A stretch of DNA of 64,000 nt from Spirosoma endophyticum (GCF_900112365.1 NZ_FOLQ01000003.1:186001-250000), one strand, 5' to 3'; counted from the stretch's first letter, positions 1 to 10,044 are shown. Notes: generated by a model from the letters alone, not told the origin. Made by a program: numbers and translations.

Positions 1-446
1 TCCAGAATTTGCTCTGGACGAGGAGGGCAACCAGGCACATATACATCGACAGGAATGATCCGGTCAATACCCTGCAAAACACTGTATGTATCGAAAATGC
101 CACCACTTGAGGCACAGGCGCCAATCGCTATAACCCAACGGGGTTCCGCCATTTGCAGATAAACCTGTTTGACGATTGGACCCATTTTCTTCGCTATTGT
201 TCCGGCAACGAGTAACATGTCGGCCTGACGGGGTGAAAAGCTCGGACGCTCTGATCCGAAACGAGCCAGATCATAGGTTGAGGCCATCGTAGACATAAAC
301 TCAATACCGCAGCAGGAGGTCGCAAACGGCAATGGCCAGAGCGAATTCGCCCGGGCTAACCCAATTATTTTATCGAATGAAGTGGCTGAAAATCCCGGTC
401 CATCATAACTTGCGGGGGCCTCAGCCAGTTTTATATCAGTTGCCAT
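1..446 (-). CDS. nuoB: NADH-quinone oxidoreductase subunit B (partial, 3' end off the window)
   Basis: NuoB is the peripheral-arm subunit that carries the last iron-sulfur cluster (N2), which passes electrons to quinone in complex I. I read this frame directly from the minus strand: it begins ATG at 446 ([11 protein letters not shown]) and runs off the left edge after about 148 codons. It shows the N2 ligand region SCCGIEFM, the segment GACASSGG, and [10 protein letters not shown] with the last cluster cysteine. It starts 63 bases after the nuoA stop on the same strand, in the usual nuoA-nuoB order, so the rest of the nuo operon should continue beyond base 1. Only the C-terminal tail is missing. 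The assignment is secure from the family motifs. Confidence 0.95.
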   Translation of the reverse strand, partial: MATDIKLAEAPASYDGPGFSATSFDKIIGLARANSLWPLPFATSCCGIEFMSTMASTYDLARFGSERPSFSPRQADMLLVAGTIAKKMGPIVKQVYLQMAEPRWVIAIGACASSGGIFDTYSVLQGIDRIIPVDVYVPGCPPRPEQIL

Positions 447-509
447 AAAACGTTGTAATTGCTTACTGTAACAACGATTAAATATGTCCTAAAATTCATT
501 TATTAAGAC

Positions 510-881
510 CTATTCCCACTTTAATACACCCTTTTTGAGAATGTAATAGAAGCCAGCTAGTAATAAGCCCATAAACAGAACCATTTCTATAAAACCGGTC
601 ATTCCTAACCCTTTAAAGTTAACCGCCCACGGATATAAAAAGATTACTTCCACATCGAATAGAACGAACAGAATCGCAATCAGAAAATACTTGATAGAAA
701 TTGGAGTACGGGCGTCGCCTTGAACAGGAATACCGCACTCGAACGGATCGTCTTTTTTCTGGCTATGACGCTTTGGGCCGATGGCATGGGTTACAAGCAT
801 AGTTGTAACAATGAATCCCAGTGCTAAACCAAGTTGAATGAGTACCGGTAAATAATCAGCCGGAACGTAGGTTGCGTTCAT
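510..881 (-). CDS. nuoA: NADH-quinone oxidoreductase subunit A
   Basis: NuoA is a small membrane subunit of complex I at the junction between the membrane and peripheral arms. The 123-residue protein has three hydrophobic segments (about 14-32, 62-84 and 93-115). Between segments one and two lies the family hallmark loop containing FECGIP, whose conserved Cys sits near the quinone site, followed by the acidic FDVEVIFLYPW segment in the second helix. Length and motifs match the family. It is the first gene of the nuo unit and nuoB follows on the same strand. A good promoter lies about 90 bases upstream (972-1002). Confidence 0.96.
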   Translation of the reverse strand: MNATYVPADYLPVLIQLGLALGFIVTTMLVTHAIGPKRHSQKKDDPFECGIPVQGDARTPISIKYFLIAILFVLFDVEVIFLYPWAVNFKGLGMTGFIEMVLFMGLLLAGFYYILKKGVLKWE

Positions 882-971
882 ATAAATAGTTGTGAAGACA
901 GGTACAAATGTAGCGATAAAACCAATAAGCTCACGATAAGGGGCCTATTGTGCTAGGCACCAACTATATCT

Positions 972-1002
972 CAAAGATACAAAAACAGGCTTGCTTTATC
1001 AA
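972..1002 (-). promoter_or_regulatory. Bacteroidota-type promoter for the nuo operon
   Basis: On the minus strand TATCTTTG (972-979) matches the -7 consensus TAnnTTTG exactly. A TTG (1000-1002) lies 20 bases upstream, in the usual place for the -33 box. The predicted transcript starts near 965, giving a leader of about 85 bases before nuoA. A second, weaker -7 match, TACATTTG (905-912), has no matching -33 box. Predicted from sequence only. Confidence 0.55.
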
Positions 1003-1035
1003 CTCTATTAGAACGACTTGAATGGGGTAAAATAG

Positions 1036-1065
1036 CTGAAGCCTTTCCTGTAGGAAAGGCTTCAG
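1036..1065 (-). terminator. Hairpin terminator behind the first esterase-like gene
   Basis: A 13-bp perfect stem (1036-1048 with 1053-1065) closes a 4-base loop TGTA. On the minus strand it is followed by a T-rich stretch (TATTTTACC). It starts about 20 bases past the stop codon at 1088, as expected for a factor-independent terminator of the gene at 1088-3268. Confidence 0.7.
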
Positions 1066-1087
1066 TCATAAAATGGAACGTATCAGA

Positions 1088-3268
1088 TTATTTATTGATA
1101 ATAAAGCGTCGTGAAATGTCAAAACCGGCCGACCGTACCCGCACCAGATACATTCCTTGGGCTAAACCCGAAAGGTCAAGCGCTTTACGTTCGTTAAAGG
1201 AAGGAACCTGTGTCGAAAATAGTAGCTGACCCGTCATTGAAACTACATCAACTTCAGCATCTTTAAGGTCTTCAAACGTTTCAAGTGTGACCATACCGGT
1301 AGTTGAGGGGTTTGGATAAACGCTCACTCCCCCATTCGATTGGTCGAACGTAAAGCCTTTAGGTGTACTATAATTCGAATAACAAGTCAAATTAGAGCCG
1401 TTACCTAAGGTAAATGTTGTTCTGGCACGGGCGGAGTAGTTGGATGAAACAATTACTTTCACTACAGCACTACTCTGCGGAATCAGTTCGCCACCTCGTT
1501 GCCAGTCAAATAGATCAGGCTGTCCACCGGTTGGTGTTGGCAAAACGGCTTGTAAAGTATAAGCCCCTATTTGCTCCACACTTGGCGTGGGTACTTTGGG
1601 CCGTACAGTTAGGTTTATGCTGGTCGGAGCTGATTTGCAACCGTAAACATTTACCGCCTGCAACGAGTAACTGCCCTCTTTGTTCAGCATAATAGTTCGA
1701 CCGACAACTGCACTGGTACTAACGCCACTGGTGCTCGTCGTTCCACTGGTCCAAAGCCCTGTACTGTTTGTCGACGTATTTGCAATCAACGCCAAAGCAG
1801 AGTCAGCACAAATTTGCTGTTGACCAGCGATTGTAGCACTAAGGTTACTAACCCGCGATATTGTTGGCGTTACTGGCTGAATAGGGCTTTGTACATCAAT
1901 GGCAGGCGATAAAGAGGTGTTGCCCACATTATCTTTCAGTATAGCCCGGTAAGTACCTGGCTGAGTAACCGTAATCGTTTGTGTGGTTTGACCTGAGTTC
2001 CAGGTATACGACTTATAGGCACTTGGCAGGCTAAGTGTCAATGTGTTATTGGCAGTGCCGCAGTTAACTGTAATTGCCGGTGGAGCTATTGGGGCTAGTG
2101 GCCGCGAGCTGGCAAAGAATACCGCATTCAGGCTTTCGTACCATGCTTGTCCTAATTGAACCAAGCCAGGGCCACCGAAGTGAACATCACCTTCATAACG
2201 CGGAATTTGAATATTATCCGTAAAGGGCCCCGCAAAAACGTTGTTGTTATAGGTATTAATTACGTCATTTTGCGCCTGAATAATGTTCTGACTTACCTTT
2301 CCTACGTTATACGATGACCTTGCCAATACCCAGGCCGGATACCGATCTGTATCTGCACGCGTTTTATTGACAATATACTGCATAAGGTCGCCATAATCTT
2401 TCCGTGTAGAATTCAAGGGGACGTTATCGTTTTCGCCTTGTTGCCACAGCACAGCCCGCAATCCCTGAAGCGAGCAATAATAACGTAGCGCAATCAGCAG
2501 ATTAGCATAAGGCATTCCAGCTGGAAAATTCTCATTGGGCGTACCGATGGCAAATATGTTTTTAGTGATTTGACCATTAGCGCTTTCAGACCAGTTTCGA
2601 ATAACCGTTCCAGACCAGGCAGTATTAATAAAGAGGACGGGTACGTTGAATTGTTTTACAAGCAGGTCACCTAGTGTTCCCCAACACCAGGCGCTCTGGC
2701 CACGGGGTCCAATTAATGCCGTTGCATTAAGCTGTTGGAATGTTGGCGCTGGTGGATCATTCAACGAATTTGCCGTAGTGTTGTCATAGGTTACGCAGTT
2801 GACACGATCGTCAGTGGCACCAACTGCCCCATAGCCCTGAAAGCCCTGTGCATTGGATTGACCGGTAACTATAAATACTTCGCCAACGCCGATCTTACGG
2901 ACAACATCACTGCCTACTACCTTACCATCTGCAAATGCCTGCACCTCCACCCGGTACCAACCGCCTTTGGCCCGTATTGAACCTTGAAAAAGTCCTCCCT
3001 GTGGTTTTTTTTGAATGGTAACCCAGTCCGTATTTAAACCCTGTCCATTTTCTTCTGCCTGCACACGGGCCTGTACACTGTCGATTGGCTGATATAAACC
3101 ACCCGACAAATAAATGGGAGTAGTGTTATCAGTTTCTCGCTGAAAGATGGCTCGGCTTCCAGGATACGTAATTTTAATTGCCTGGCTAGTGGTTTGAGCT
3201 GAAACCCGTAATCCCATGGTAATCAGACCAAATGCGAATAGGCGCAGTAAAAAATAATGGTTGTTCAT
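1088..3268 (-). CDS. Secreted sialate O-acetylesterase-like (SASA/SGNH) protein with type IX sorting domain
   Basis: A 726-residue secreted protein. The N-terminus has a signal peptide ending near ALGLRVSAQT-type residues, then a beta-rich module. Next comes a SASA/SGNH hydrolase-like domain with the nucleophile block VTGQSNAQG (about 134-142) and a late EGDVHFGGPG segment that would supply the Asp/His. Two Ig-like modules follow, and the last 80 residues form a type IX secretion sorting domain (VYPNPS start, GMYLVRV near the end, final KxxxxIIN-type tail). The family removes acetyl esters from sugars; the substrate here is unknown. It is a paralogue of the next gene upstream (3454-6426), with fewer Ig-like modules. 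Function is inferred from motifs. Export through the type IX system to the cell surface or medium is likely. Confidence 0.82.
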   Translation of the reverse strand: MNNHYFLLRLFAFGLITMGLRVSAQTTSQAIKITYPGSRAIFQRETDNTTPIYLSGGLYQPIDSVQARVQAEENGQGLNTDWVTIQKKPQGGLFQGSIRAKGGWYRVEVQAFADGKVVGSDVVRKIGVGEVFIVTGQSNAQGFQGYGAVGATDDRVNCVTYDNTTANSLNDPPAPTFQQLNATALIGPRGQSAWCWGTLGDLLVKQFNVPVLFINTAWSGTVIRNWSESANGQITKNIFAIGTPNENFPAGMPYANLLIALRYYCSLQGLRAVLWQQGENDNVPLNSTRKDYGDLMQYIVNKTRADTDRYPAWVLARSSYNVGKVSQNIIQAQNDVINTYNNNVFAGPFTDNIQIPRYEGDVHFGGPGLVQLGQAWYESLNAVFFASSRPLAPIAPPAITVNCGTANNTLTLSLPSAYKSYTWNSGQTTQTITVTQPGTYRAILKDNVGNTSLSPAIDVQSPIQPVTPTISRVSNLSATIAGQQQICADSALALIANTSTNSTGLWTSGTTSTSGVSTSAVVGRTIMLNKEGSYSLQAVNVYGCKSAPTSINLTVRPKVPTPSVEQIGAYTLQAVLPTPTGGQPDLFDWQRGGELIPQSSAVVKVIVSSNYSARARTTFTLGNGSNLTCYSNYSTPKGFTFDQSNGGVSVYPNPSTTGMVTLETFEDLKDAEVDVVSMTGQLLFSTQVPSFNERKALDLSGLAQGMYLVRVRSAGFDISRRFIINK

Positions 3269-3453
3269 TTCGTATCAATCAATGCCAGCTTTTGTATATC
3301 TGATTGCCAGTTCTAAAACTTAAAAACAATTTAAACAAAGCCAGACTGCTCTCAATCACCGTGTTTAGTAGACAATCCGCTAAATGCGATTTCCCGGTAA
3401 AATGCAAATTTAAAGCTAATTTTTAAGATTGAACGGTCAATTGGAGATTAATA

Positions 3454-6426
3454 TTACAATCCGAGTAGAATCCGTTTAGAAACATCGAAATCGCTTGACT
3501 TTACATGTAGTATATAATGACCTGACGGCAAGCCCGTTAAGACAAGCTTTTGACGGTCATTTAATAGAGGAACGGTCGTTGTAATAACTTCCTGACCCGT
3601 TAATGTATAGATCGTAATGACTGCATTTACCAGATCTGCCTGAGTTTCTACCAATACAATTTTATCCGGGTTAGGATTTGGATAAATACTTAGCCCTTGG
3701 TTGTTCAAGTCGATCGTAAACGTAATTGGGGCCGATGGCACTGAGTAGCAGACCAATGTTTGTGAATAAACAATGGATGATCGAGCGGTGTAAAGACCAG
3801 ACTGATTTGCTTTGATGACGGCTGATTGGGCTGCCAGTGAATCACTGCCCCGCTTCCACCGGTATAATGTACCATTGGTCGAACTAACAGCCTCCAGCGT
3901 ATAGGTACCAATAATGTTTATTGTGGGCGGAGGGGGAAGCGGACGTAATTCAACGGTGGTTGCACCTGCTTGAGCTGATACACACCCGTTCACGTCCCGA
4001 ACTTTAGCCGAATATGTACCCGCCAGTCCCGTAATAATACGTTGGGTCGAATCGCCGGTATTCCAAAATACAGTATAAGGACCATCAACACGTAACGTTA
4101 CCTTATCGCCTTCGCAAATTATTGGGGAAGGGTTGGCGAGAATAGTGGGTGTTGCGGGTAATGGATTAACTTTTACGGCGATAACGGTTGAGTATGGCGA
4201 TAAACAGCCAATCTGATCACGCGCCTGGGCTGCGTAATTACCCGACGACGTGACCGTAATTACTTTATCGCTTTGGCCACTTGACCAGATGATGTCAAGT
4301 GGGCTACTGGCTGTTAAAGCGACCTTATTTCCATCGCAAAACGTTGTTGACCCACCGGCTGAAACCGAAGGCGATTGTGGTAAAGGATTTACTTTAATCG
4401 TAACTACATCTGACTGTTCGGAGCTACAATTAAATTGATTCCGGGTACGTACAGCAAAATTGCCCGATTCATTGATGGTAATACTCTGGGTCGTTTGGCC
4501 GCTGGTCCATTGATAAGCCAGTTCCTGGGGCGACGTTAGGGTAATGTTACGGTCAGCGCAGAATGTAGTTGGTCCGTTGGTAGCAATAATAGGTTTGACA
4601 GGTACTGGATTCGCCGTTACGTTAATTGTATTCGACCGGGCTGAAGTACAACCGAACTGGTCGGTTACTGTTAGAAAATAAGCGCCTGAATTACCAACCG
4701 TGACCGTTTTATTTTGTTGGCCATCACTCCAGTTATAGCGAGCAATATCGGTAGTAGTACGTAGGACGGTATTATCTCCCTGGCAAAATGTCGTTGGTTT
4801 ATCATTAACAATTGTGGGCGTATCAGGTAAAGGTTTGATAGAAACACTAAGCGTATTTGACGTAAATTCGCAACCGCTCACGTCACGATAGCGAACAAAA
4901 TAAGCACCTTCAGACGTGGTAGAAAAGTTGCGTGACGTAGCGACCGTCGCGTTATTCTGCTGATTTATCCACGTTACGTTATCGTAATTGGTTGTTAAGT
5001 TTAAGCTGCTACCAATGCATACATAGGGCGGGCCATTATTAATGACGGCAGCCACTGGCGCATCGGAAACACGCACCTGCCCCGTGAATAGTGTATTACC
5101 AAACCCATCCTTGATTTTGGCCCGGTAAGTACCCGCTCCTCGGGTAATAGTATTACCTGACTCTCCCGATTCCCATTGCACGCTTGAGTAATTGCCGTTT
5201 ACAGTAAGCGTCAGATTATTATTACTGGCGCACGCAACCGAAATGGAGGGAGCGGGAGCCGGTCCAACAGGTGTGGAATTCTGAAAAAATGAATCATTCA
5301 AACTATTATTCCAGGCATTGGCAAGTTCTATAAGACCATCGTAATCAAAATGCAACCCATCAACATCAAAAAGAGGAGCCCGTTTGCGCGGCACCTGAAT
5401 ACCATCTGTATTGGGACCCGCAAACACATTTCCGGTAGAACCAATCACTACGTCCTGTGCACCCGTAATAACCGGGTCAATACCACCAATAAAATCTCCA
5501 TAACTAGCCCTTGCTACTACCCAGGCCATGTTTTTGTTGTAATCACGGCGCGTTTGATTGATTACAAACTGCAAATCACTAACGTACTGACCAGTACCTG
5601 TATTAATTAAATTATCTGCCTCACCCTGATGCCAAAGGACGGCTCGAAGTCCCAATGTATTTGCATAGAATTGGAGCGCAAGTTTAAGGTTGATATACGG
5701 TTGCCGACCAGGATAGGGCTGTCCATTATATACGCTATACGCCGTACCGCCATCGGGTGCGCTTTGCCGCCAGTTTTGAACAGCTGTACCGGCGAAAGCT
5801 GCATTAAAAAACATGACGGGAACATTTAACCGTCTAACTAAAAGATCCCCTAACTGTCCCCAGCACCAGCTACCAATGCCACGGGGTGCGACTGTGAAAC
5901 CTCCTGAATTATCGAGTTGAGTAAAAACAGGGGTCGGCGGATCGTTCGGAAATCCATCAGGAGGATATTGATAATTTACACAATTCACCCGATCATTGAG
6001 CGGATTGGGGGCACTTTGGTGAATTCCCTGCGCATTGGATTGACCAGCAACAATAAATACTTCGCCAATCCCAACACGCTCAACGGTGGTTGAATTACCA
6101 ACCTGCTGATCACCATTCATACCCCGTACTTCGAGATTGTACCAGCCACCTGAGCCCGTCAAATCCCCGGTATATACACCACCCGCCGGATTACCCTGAA
6201 TCGTGCGCCAATCCGTTGATGAACCTTGTCCATCACGAGCCTGTAAGCGGGCTTCAATTCGGGTAACCGAGGATGTATAATAGCCGGTTATTCGAATAGT
6301 GGCCTGATTCGCGTTATCCCGTTGGAGAACAGCTCGACTTGTTGGAAAGGATACTTGAATCTGAGCAATAGTAAGAAAAGGAAGCAAAAAAAAAGCCGTA
6401 CAAAGAGCTTTAGAAAAATAGTTCAT
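3454..6426 (-). CDS. Secreted SASA/SGNH esterase-like protein with about six Ig-like modules and type IX sorting domain
   Basis: A 990-residue relative of the gene at 1088-3268. It has a signal peptide (MNYFSKALCTAFFLLPFLTIAQ), an N-terminal beta module, and a SASA-type domain with VAGQSNAQG as the nucleophile block and DGLHFDYDGL as the likely Asp/His block. About six Ig-like/PKD-like modules follow. Five of them carry a repeated Cys signature (YVCIGSS, TFCQGDN, TFCADRN, TFCDGNK, IICEGDK) spaced by about 80 residues. The C-terminus is a type IX sorting domain (IYPNPNPDK to ISKRILLGL-like tail). The repeats probably form a stalk or a binding region. The substrate is unknown, with acetylated glycan the family-based guess. 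No clear terminator separates it from its paralogue. Confidence 0.82.
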   Translation of the reverse strand: MNYFSKALCTAFFLLPFLTIAQIQVSFPTSRAVLQRDNANQATIRITGYYTSSVTRIEARLQARDGQGSSTDWRTIQGNPAGGVYTGDLTGSGGWYNLEVRGMNGDQQVGNSTTVERVGIGEVFIVAGQSNAQGIHQSAPNPLNDRVNCVNYQYPPDGFPNDPPTPVFTQLDNSGGFTVAPRGIGSWCWGQLGDLLVRRLNVPVMFFNAAFAGTAVQNWRQSAPDGGTAYSVYNGQPYPGRQPYINLKLALQFYANTLGLRAVLWHQGEADNLINTGTGQYVSDLQFVINQTRRDYNKNMAWVVARASYGDFIGGIDPVITGAQDVVIGSTGNVFAGPNTDGIQVPRKRAPLFDVDGLHFDYDGLIELANAWNNSLNDSFFQNSTPVGPAPAPSISVACASNNNLTLTVNGNYSSVQWESGESGNTITRGAGTYRAKIKDGFGNTLFTGQVRVSDAPVAAVINNGPPYVCIGSSLNLTTNYDNVTWINQQNNATVATSRNFSTTSEGAYFVRYRDVSGCEFTSNTLSVSIKPLPDTPTIVNDKPTTFCQGDNTVLRTTTDIARYNWSDGQQNKTVTVGNSGAYFLTVTDQFGCTSARSNTINVTANPVPVKPIIATNGPTTFCADRNITLTSPQELAYQWTSGQTTQSITINESGNFAVRTRNQFNCSSEQSDVVTIKVNPLPQSPSVSAGGSTTFCDGNKVALTASSPLDIIWSSGQSDKVITVTSSGNYAAQARDQIGCLSPYSTVIAVKVNPLPATPTILANPSPIICEGDKVTLRVDGPYTVFWNTGDSTQRIITGLAGTYSAKVRDVNGCVSAQAGATTVELRPLPPPPTINIIGTYTLEAVSSTNGTLYRWKRGSDSLAAQSAVIKANQSGLYTARSSIVYSQTLVCYSVPSAPITFTIDLNNQGLSIYPNPNPDKIVLVETQADLVNAVITIYTLTGQEVITTTVPLLNDRQKLVLTGLPSGHYILHVKSSDFDVSKRILLGL

Positions 6427-6484
6427 AATGGTTAAAACATGACTAGGTGAGGAGCCTAGATTAGTCTTATAGAAATATGTCCCA

Positions 6485-7489
6485 TCAGACTGATTCCGTA
6501 GTCGTCAGATTTTGCCAGATAATATCTTTTAGTTCATCCAGTCCCCTCTGACTTACAGAAGAAATAAAGGCAACAGGTACTTTTTTGGGTAAATCATCTT
6601 TGATCCGCATCAACGTTTCATCGTCAATAAGGTCAATTTTTGTTATAGCTAACAAGCGGGTTTTATCCATCAACTCTGGATTAAACTCGCGTAATTCATT
6701 TAATAATGTATTGTATTCTTGCCGAATATTTTCTGAAGTGGCAGGAATCAGAAACAGCAGTACAGAATTTCGTTCAATATGCCGTAAGAACCGGAGTCCT
6801 AATCCTTTCCCTTGCGAAGCCCCTTCGATAATTCCAGGAATATCAGCCATTACAAATGATTTGTAATCTCTGTAGGCTACGACCCCTAAATTAGGGACAA
6901 GGGTTGTAAAAGGGTAATCTGCAATTTCAGGTTTTGCTGCCGACAGGACTGATAATAAGGTCGACTTGCCCGCATTCGGAAAGCCCACTAGGCCAACATC
7001 AGCAAGAAGTTTTAATTCAAGGACCATCCATTCTTCCATACCTGGCTCCCCTGGCTGTGCATAATAAGGCGCTTGCTGGGTTGCCGATTTAAAATGGTCA
7101 TTTCCCAAGCCTCCCCGCCCGCCCGGAAACAGAATGACTTCCTGACCTTCTTCAGTTATCTCTGTTAATGTTTCGTTCGACTCCGGATCACGCGCAATCG
7201 TACCGAGTGGCACCTCCAAAATAACGTCTTCCCCCTGAGCACCGCTTCGTCGGCCACCTTCTCCTGCTACACCATTGCCCGCCTTAATGTGCTTACGGTA
7301 TTTTAAATGCAGAAGGGTCCATAGCTGCGAATTACCCCGTAGAATAATATGACCACCCCGGCCTCCATCACCTCCATCAGGACCGCCTTTTGGTGTGTGT
7401 TTCTCCCGTCGGAAATGGACTGATCCAGCGCCACCGGCCCCAGAACGACAATTTATTTTTACGTAATCAATAAAGTTTGATGAAGCCAT
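6485..7489 (-). CDS. obgE: Obg-family GTPase involved in ribosome assembly
   Basis: Obg/CgtA binds the 50S ribosomal subunit and links GTP levels to ribosome assembly and growth. The 334-residue protein has the glycine-rich Obg fold (about 1-158, with [14 protein letters not shown] and the [12 protein letters not shown] run) and then a GTPase domain with G1 GFPNAGKS (169-176), G2 TTLVPN (195-200), G3 DIPG (216-219), G4 TKID (283-286) and G5 SS near 310. There is no C-terminal OCT domain, which is usual for short Bacteroidota Obg proteins. It lies 6 bases downstream of adk and is almost certainly co-transcribed with it. Confidence 0.97.
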   Translation of the reverse strand: MASSNFIDYVKINCRSGAGGAGSVHFRREKHTPKGGPDGGDGGRGGHIILRGNSQLWTLLHLKYRKHIKAGNGVAGEGGRRSGAQGEDVILEVPLGTIARDPESNETLTEITEEGQEVILFPGGRGGLGNDHFKSATQQAPYYAQPGEPGMEEWMVLELKLLADVGLVGFPNAGKSTLLSVLSAAKPEIADYPFTTLVPNLGVVAYRDYKSFVMADIPGIIEGASQGKGLGLRFLRHIERNSVLLFLIPATSENIRQEYNTLLNELREFNPELMDKTRLLAITKIDLIDDETLMRIKDDLPKKVPVAFISSVSQRGLDELKDIIWQNLTTTESV

Positions 7490-7495
7490 ATGTAT

Positions 7496-8098
7496 TTACT
7501 TCGCTACTGACTCATCAATTTTCTGGCAGATTGCCTGAAAAATATCGTCAATTTTACCGATACCGTCAATAGCTGCGAATTTTCCCTGTTGACTATAATA
7601 GTTTGCTACAGGAGCTGTTTTGTCATTATACTCTTTAACGCGTCGTCTAATCAGCTCTTCGTTCTGATCATCAGGCCGTCCGGAGGTTTGACCACGTAGC
7701 AATAAACGTCGTGTCAGTTCCTCGCTGTCAACAATTAGCGCTACCATTACATTTATTTTTGTCTGGTGCTCACTTAAAAGATTATCAAGAGCCTCTGCCT
7801 GTGGTACGGTACGTGGAAACCCATCGAATATAAAACCTCCGATTGATTTTTCTGACAAGGCAATCGACTGATTTTCTTGTAATTTACTCTCAATCATGCC
7901 AATAACAACTTCATCTGGTACCAGTAAACCCTGGTCCATTAGCTGTTTGGCTCGCAAACCCAGTTCTGTTCCAGCGGCAATCTGCGATCTCAATAGATCA
8001 CCAGTTGATAAATGAACTAAGTTATACTTTTGAATCAAATACTCGCTTTGGGTACCTTTTCCAGCACCCGGCGGGCCAAACAGTACAAGGTTAAGCAT
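7496..8098 (-). CDS. adk: Adenylate kinase (short-LID form)
   Basis: Catalyses ATP + AMP = 2 ADP in the cytoplasm. The 200-residue protein shows the P-loop GPPGAGKGTQ (8-17), the AMP-binding STGDLLR (31-37) and DGFPRT (92-97). The LID is short (RGQTSGRPDDQNEE, about 135-148) and has no zinc-binding cysteines, so this is the short form of the enzyme. It is the first gene of an adk-obgE pair on the minus strand, with a strong -7 promoter box about 50 bases upstream and the hairpin of the preceding TPR gene beyond that. Confidence 0.97.
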   Translation of the reverse strand: MLNLVLFGPPGAGKGTQSEYLIQKYNLVHLSTGDLLRSQIAAGTELGLRAKQLMDQGLLVPDEVVIGMIESKLQENQSIALSEKSIGGFIFDGFPRTVPQAEALDNLLSEHQTKINVMVALIVDSEELTRRLLLRGQTSGRPDDQNEELIRRRVKEYNDKTAPVANYYSQQGKFAAIDGIGKIDDIFQAICQKIDESVAK

Positions 8099-8144
8099 AC
8101 GGTTTATTAGGGTAATCTTGTTTTAGTCAAAAAATTTGCGCCCG

Positions 8145-8152
8145 CAAAGTTA
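8145..8152 (-). promoter_or_regulatory. Probable -7 promoter box for adk-obgE
   Basis: The minus strand reads TAACTTTG, an exact match to TAnnTTTG, 47 bases upstream of the adk start. No clear TTG -33 box is seen at the expected distance, so this rests on the -7 box alone. Confidence 0.4.
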
Positions 8153-8218
8153 CAATACCCGCGGAAATTAAAAGCTCTATTCGCTGATAGTCATGAGTTT
8201 TATTACGTCCGTAAAATA

Positions 8219-8252
8219 AAAAGGCGCCAGTCGTACGACTGGCGCCTTTTTA
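8219..8252 (-). terminator. Terminator behind the TPR-protein gene
   Basis: A perfect palindrome GGCGCCAGTC/GACTGGCGCC centred on GTAC, flanked by A-rich and T-rich sides. It lies about 20 bases past the stop of the TPR gene (8272). On the minus strand it ends in TTTTTATTTTA. Its symmetry would allow function on both strands, but only the minus strand carries a gene here. Confidence 0.85.
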
Positions 8253-8271
8253 TTGCTACTAGAGAAGAGTC

Positions 8272-10044
8272 TTATTTACTGGCCACTTTCTTCTTAGCTG
8301 GTGCCTTTGGAGTAGGCCTTGTTTGCGTTGGTGTTGGCGCTGGCTTAGGCCCTTCAAGTGCCTTTTTGACACTTTCGTCATTTGGGTCGATTGCTAATAC
8401 TTTATCGAAATACTCCTTTGCTTTAGCATCATCTTTCTTTAGAAGGCTAAATCCTGCCAAGGCCTTGTATGATGTTATTAAGTATCTCTTGTAATCCGTC
8501 TTATCCGAAGAATCGGGTGCCATTGCTTGCTCAATGAATTTTTCATAGAGTGGACCAGCTAAGGCAGCCGCTTTTTCTTTATCGTTGGGGTAAGCATAAT
8601 AATTAGCTCCTGCTCGATAATAGTAAGCCAATGGATATTTCTTGCCGTCGGCTTCTATTTTTTGCGCCATCAATGTAAAAGCTGAATCGGCTCGTAAATA
8701 ATACTGTTGCTTTACCTGCGGAATTTGTGCTGTGTCTATTGGAGCCGCTGTACTGTCTCGTCCAACACGCGGAGCATACTGATAATTAGAAAGACCTAAC
8801 CACAGGAAGTCATTATTTTGTGGCTTCTTGTCATTCGCAATTGTCTTCGCATAATACGTGGCCGCTTTGTCGTACTTTTTCGTTTTGTAGTACTTCTCGC
8901 CGATTTCACGATACAAATTTTCCGTTGTATCCATAGGAGCTGCCTTCTCCAAGTTAGCTACACTAAGTGAATCACCTTCGGGTGTCCCTAACTGACCATA
9001 GGCACGACCTAAATATTTATAATCGTCAACCATCACTTTTTGTGGTGCAGTCGAGATAAAGCGATTTAGCGACTCAACAGATTCATTATTCTTACCCAAG
9101 GCAGAATACGCCCACCCATACATCCGATCAATGATCGGGTTATTAATCTTTCCTTTAAGTTGATCCAAGTATGTAATGGCTCCCTGATAATCCTGAGCCA
9201 AAAACTTATAGCGGGCTATATCCAGCAATTGCTCAGGATCTGTTGTGCCGCTTTTTTGTACATACAACTCGTAGTTTTGAGCCGCAGCTTTGTAAGCACG
9301 CGAATTGGCTAACGCATCAGCATAGGCACGATACGTAGGTGCAAACTCTGGATCGCCCTGGATCGCAAGCTTGAAAAACTCCTGCGCTTTCGTATAGTTT
9401 TTACCCCGTAGGTACAAACGACCAATTTTGTAATTGGCTTCGGCCAGCGTAGGACTAATGGCTAATGCATTTTCGTACTTGGTAATGGCGTTGCCACCAT
9501 CATTTTTCAAGAAGTACGCATCGCCCATTAGCATTTCAATCTCAGCATTTTCGTTCTTCTTGTCCTTTTCATCAGCTATAGTCAAAAGGCTGAGGGCAGC
9601 TGCTGGATCGTTTTGCTTTGGCTGTTCCGATAACGTATACATCTCAGCGCCACGGATCAGAACGTCTTGATTCTTGCTTTTTGTTTGTGCGACGGCGTTA
9701 TCAATTAACGTCTTTGCTGTAGCGCCATCACTTTTAGCCAGGGCCACCCCAGCTAGGCCAATATTGTTTAATTGGTTTTTAGAATCAGCAGCAGCTCCTT
9801 TTTCAAAGGCTGCTTTTGCTTTATCAATTTGTCCGCTTTTAAGGTAATAATAACCGAGATAAAACTGATTATCAGCCGTCGGCGAACTAGTGGCTAACTG
9901 GGTTAGAGTTTGCCCCGCCTTAGTATATCGCTCAGCCTCTATGTCCTTCAGAGCCGTTTGGACATCCTGCGCCAACAAAGGAGTCGCCATGGTTGCCCCA
10001 ACGAACAGGATTGTCAACAGCGATTGCTTCTGGTTGTTCATCAT
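8272..10044 (-). CDS. Tetratricopeptide-repeat exported protein
   Basis: A 590-residue exported protein. After a signal peptide ending ATPLLAQD (about residue 26) it is built almost entirely of tetratricopeptide repeats, seen as recurring segments such as YYLKSGQIDKAKAAFEKGA, LMGDAYFLKNDGGNAITKY, IGRLYLRGKNYTKAQEFF and YYKTKKYDKAATYYAK. The last 35 residues are Pro/Lys/Ala-rich and low complexity. TPR proteins act as protein-binding scaffolds, and a periplasmic location is likely. It lies downstream of the TonB/ExbBD operon and a PstS-like lipoprotein on the same strand but has its own well-formed promoter. Its partner is unknown; the gene order suggests a role near the TonB system. Confidence 0.85.
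   Translation of the reverse strand: MMNNQKQSLLTILFVGATMATPLLAQDVQTALKDIEAERYTKAGQTLTQLATSSPTADNQFYLGYYYLKSGQIDKAKAAFEKGAAADSKNQLNNIGLAGVALAKSDGATAKTLIDNAVAQTKSKNQDVLIRGAEMYTLSEQPKQNDPAAALSLLTIADEKDKKNENAEIEMLMGDAYFLKNDGGNAITKYENALAISPTLAEANYKIGRLYLRGKNYTKAQEFFKLAIQGDPEFAPTYRAYADALANSRAYKAAAQNYELYVQKSGTTDPEQLLDIARYKFLAQDYQGAITYLDQLKGKINNPIIDRMYGWAYSALGKNNESVESLNRFISTAPQKVMVDDYKYLGRAYGQLGTPEGDSLSVANLEKAAPMDTTENLYREIGEKYYKTKKYDKAATYYAKTIANDKKPQNNDFLWLGLSNYQYAPRVGRDSTAAPIDTAQIPQVKQQYYLRADSAFTLMAQKIEADGKKYPLAYYYRAGANYYAYPNDKEKAAALAGPLYEKFIEQAMAPDSSDKTDYKRYLITSYKALAGFSLLKKDDAKAKEYFDKVLAIDPNDESVKKALEGPKPAPTPTQTRPTPKAPAKKKVASK

Noticed and set aside
6441..6466. CTAGG/CCTAG hairpin between obgE and the second esterase-like gene
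   Set aside because: The stem is 5 bp with no T-run; too weak to call a terminator.
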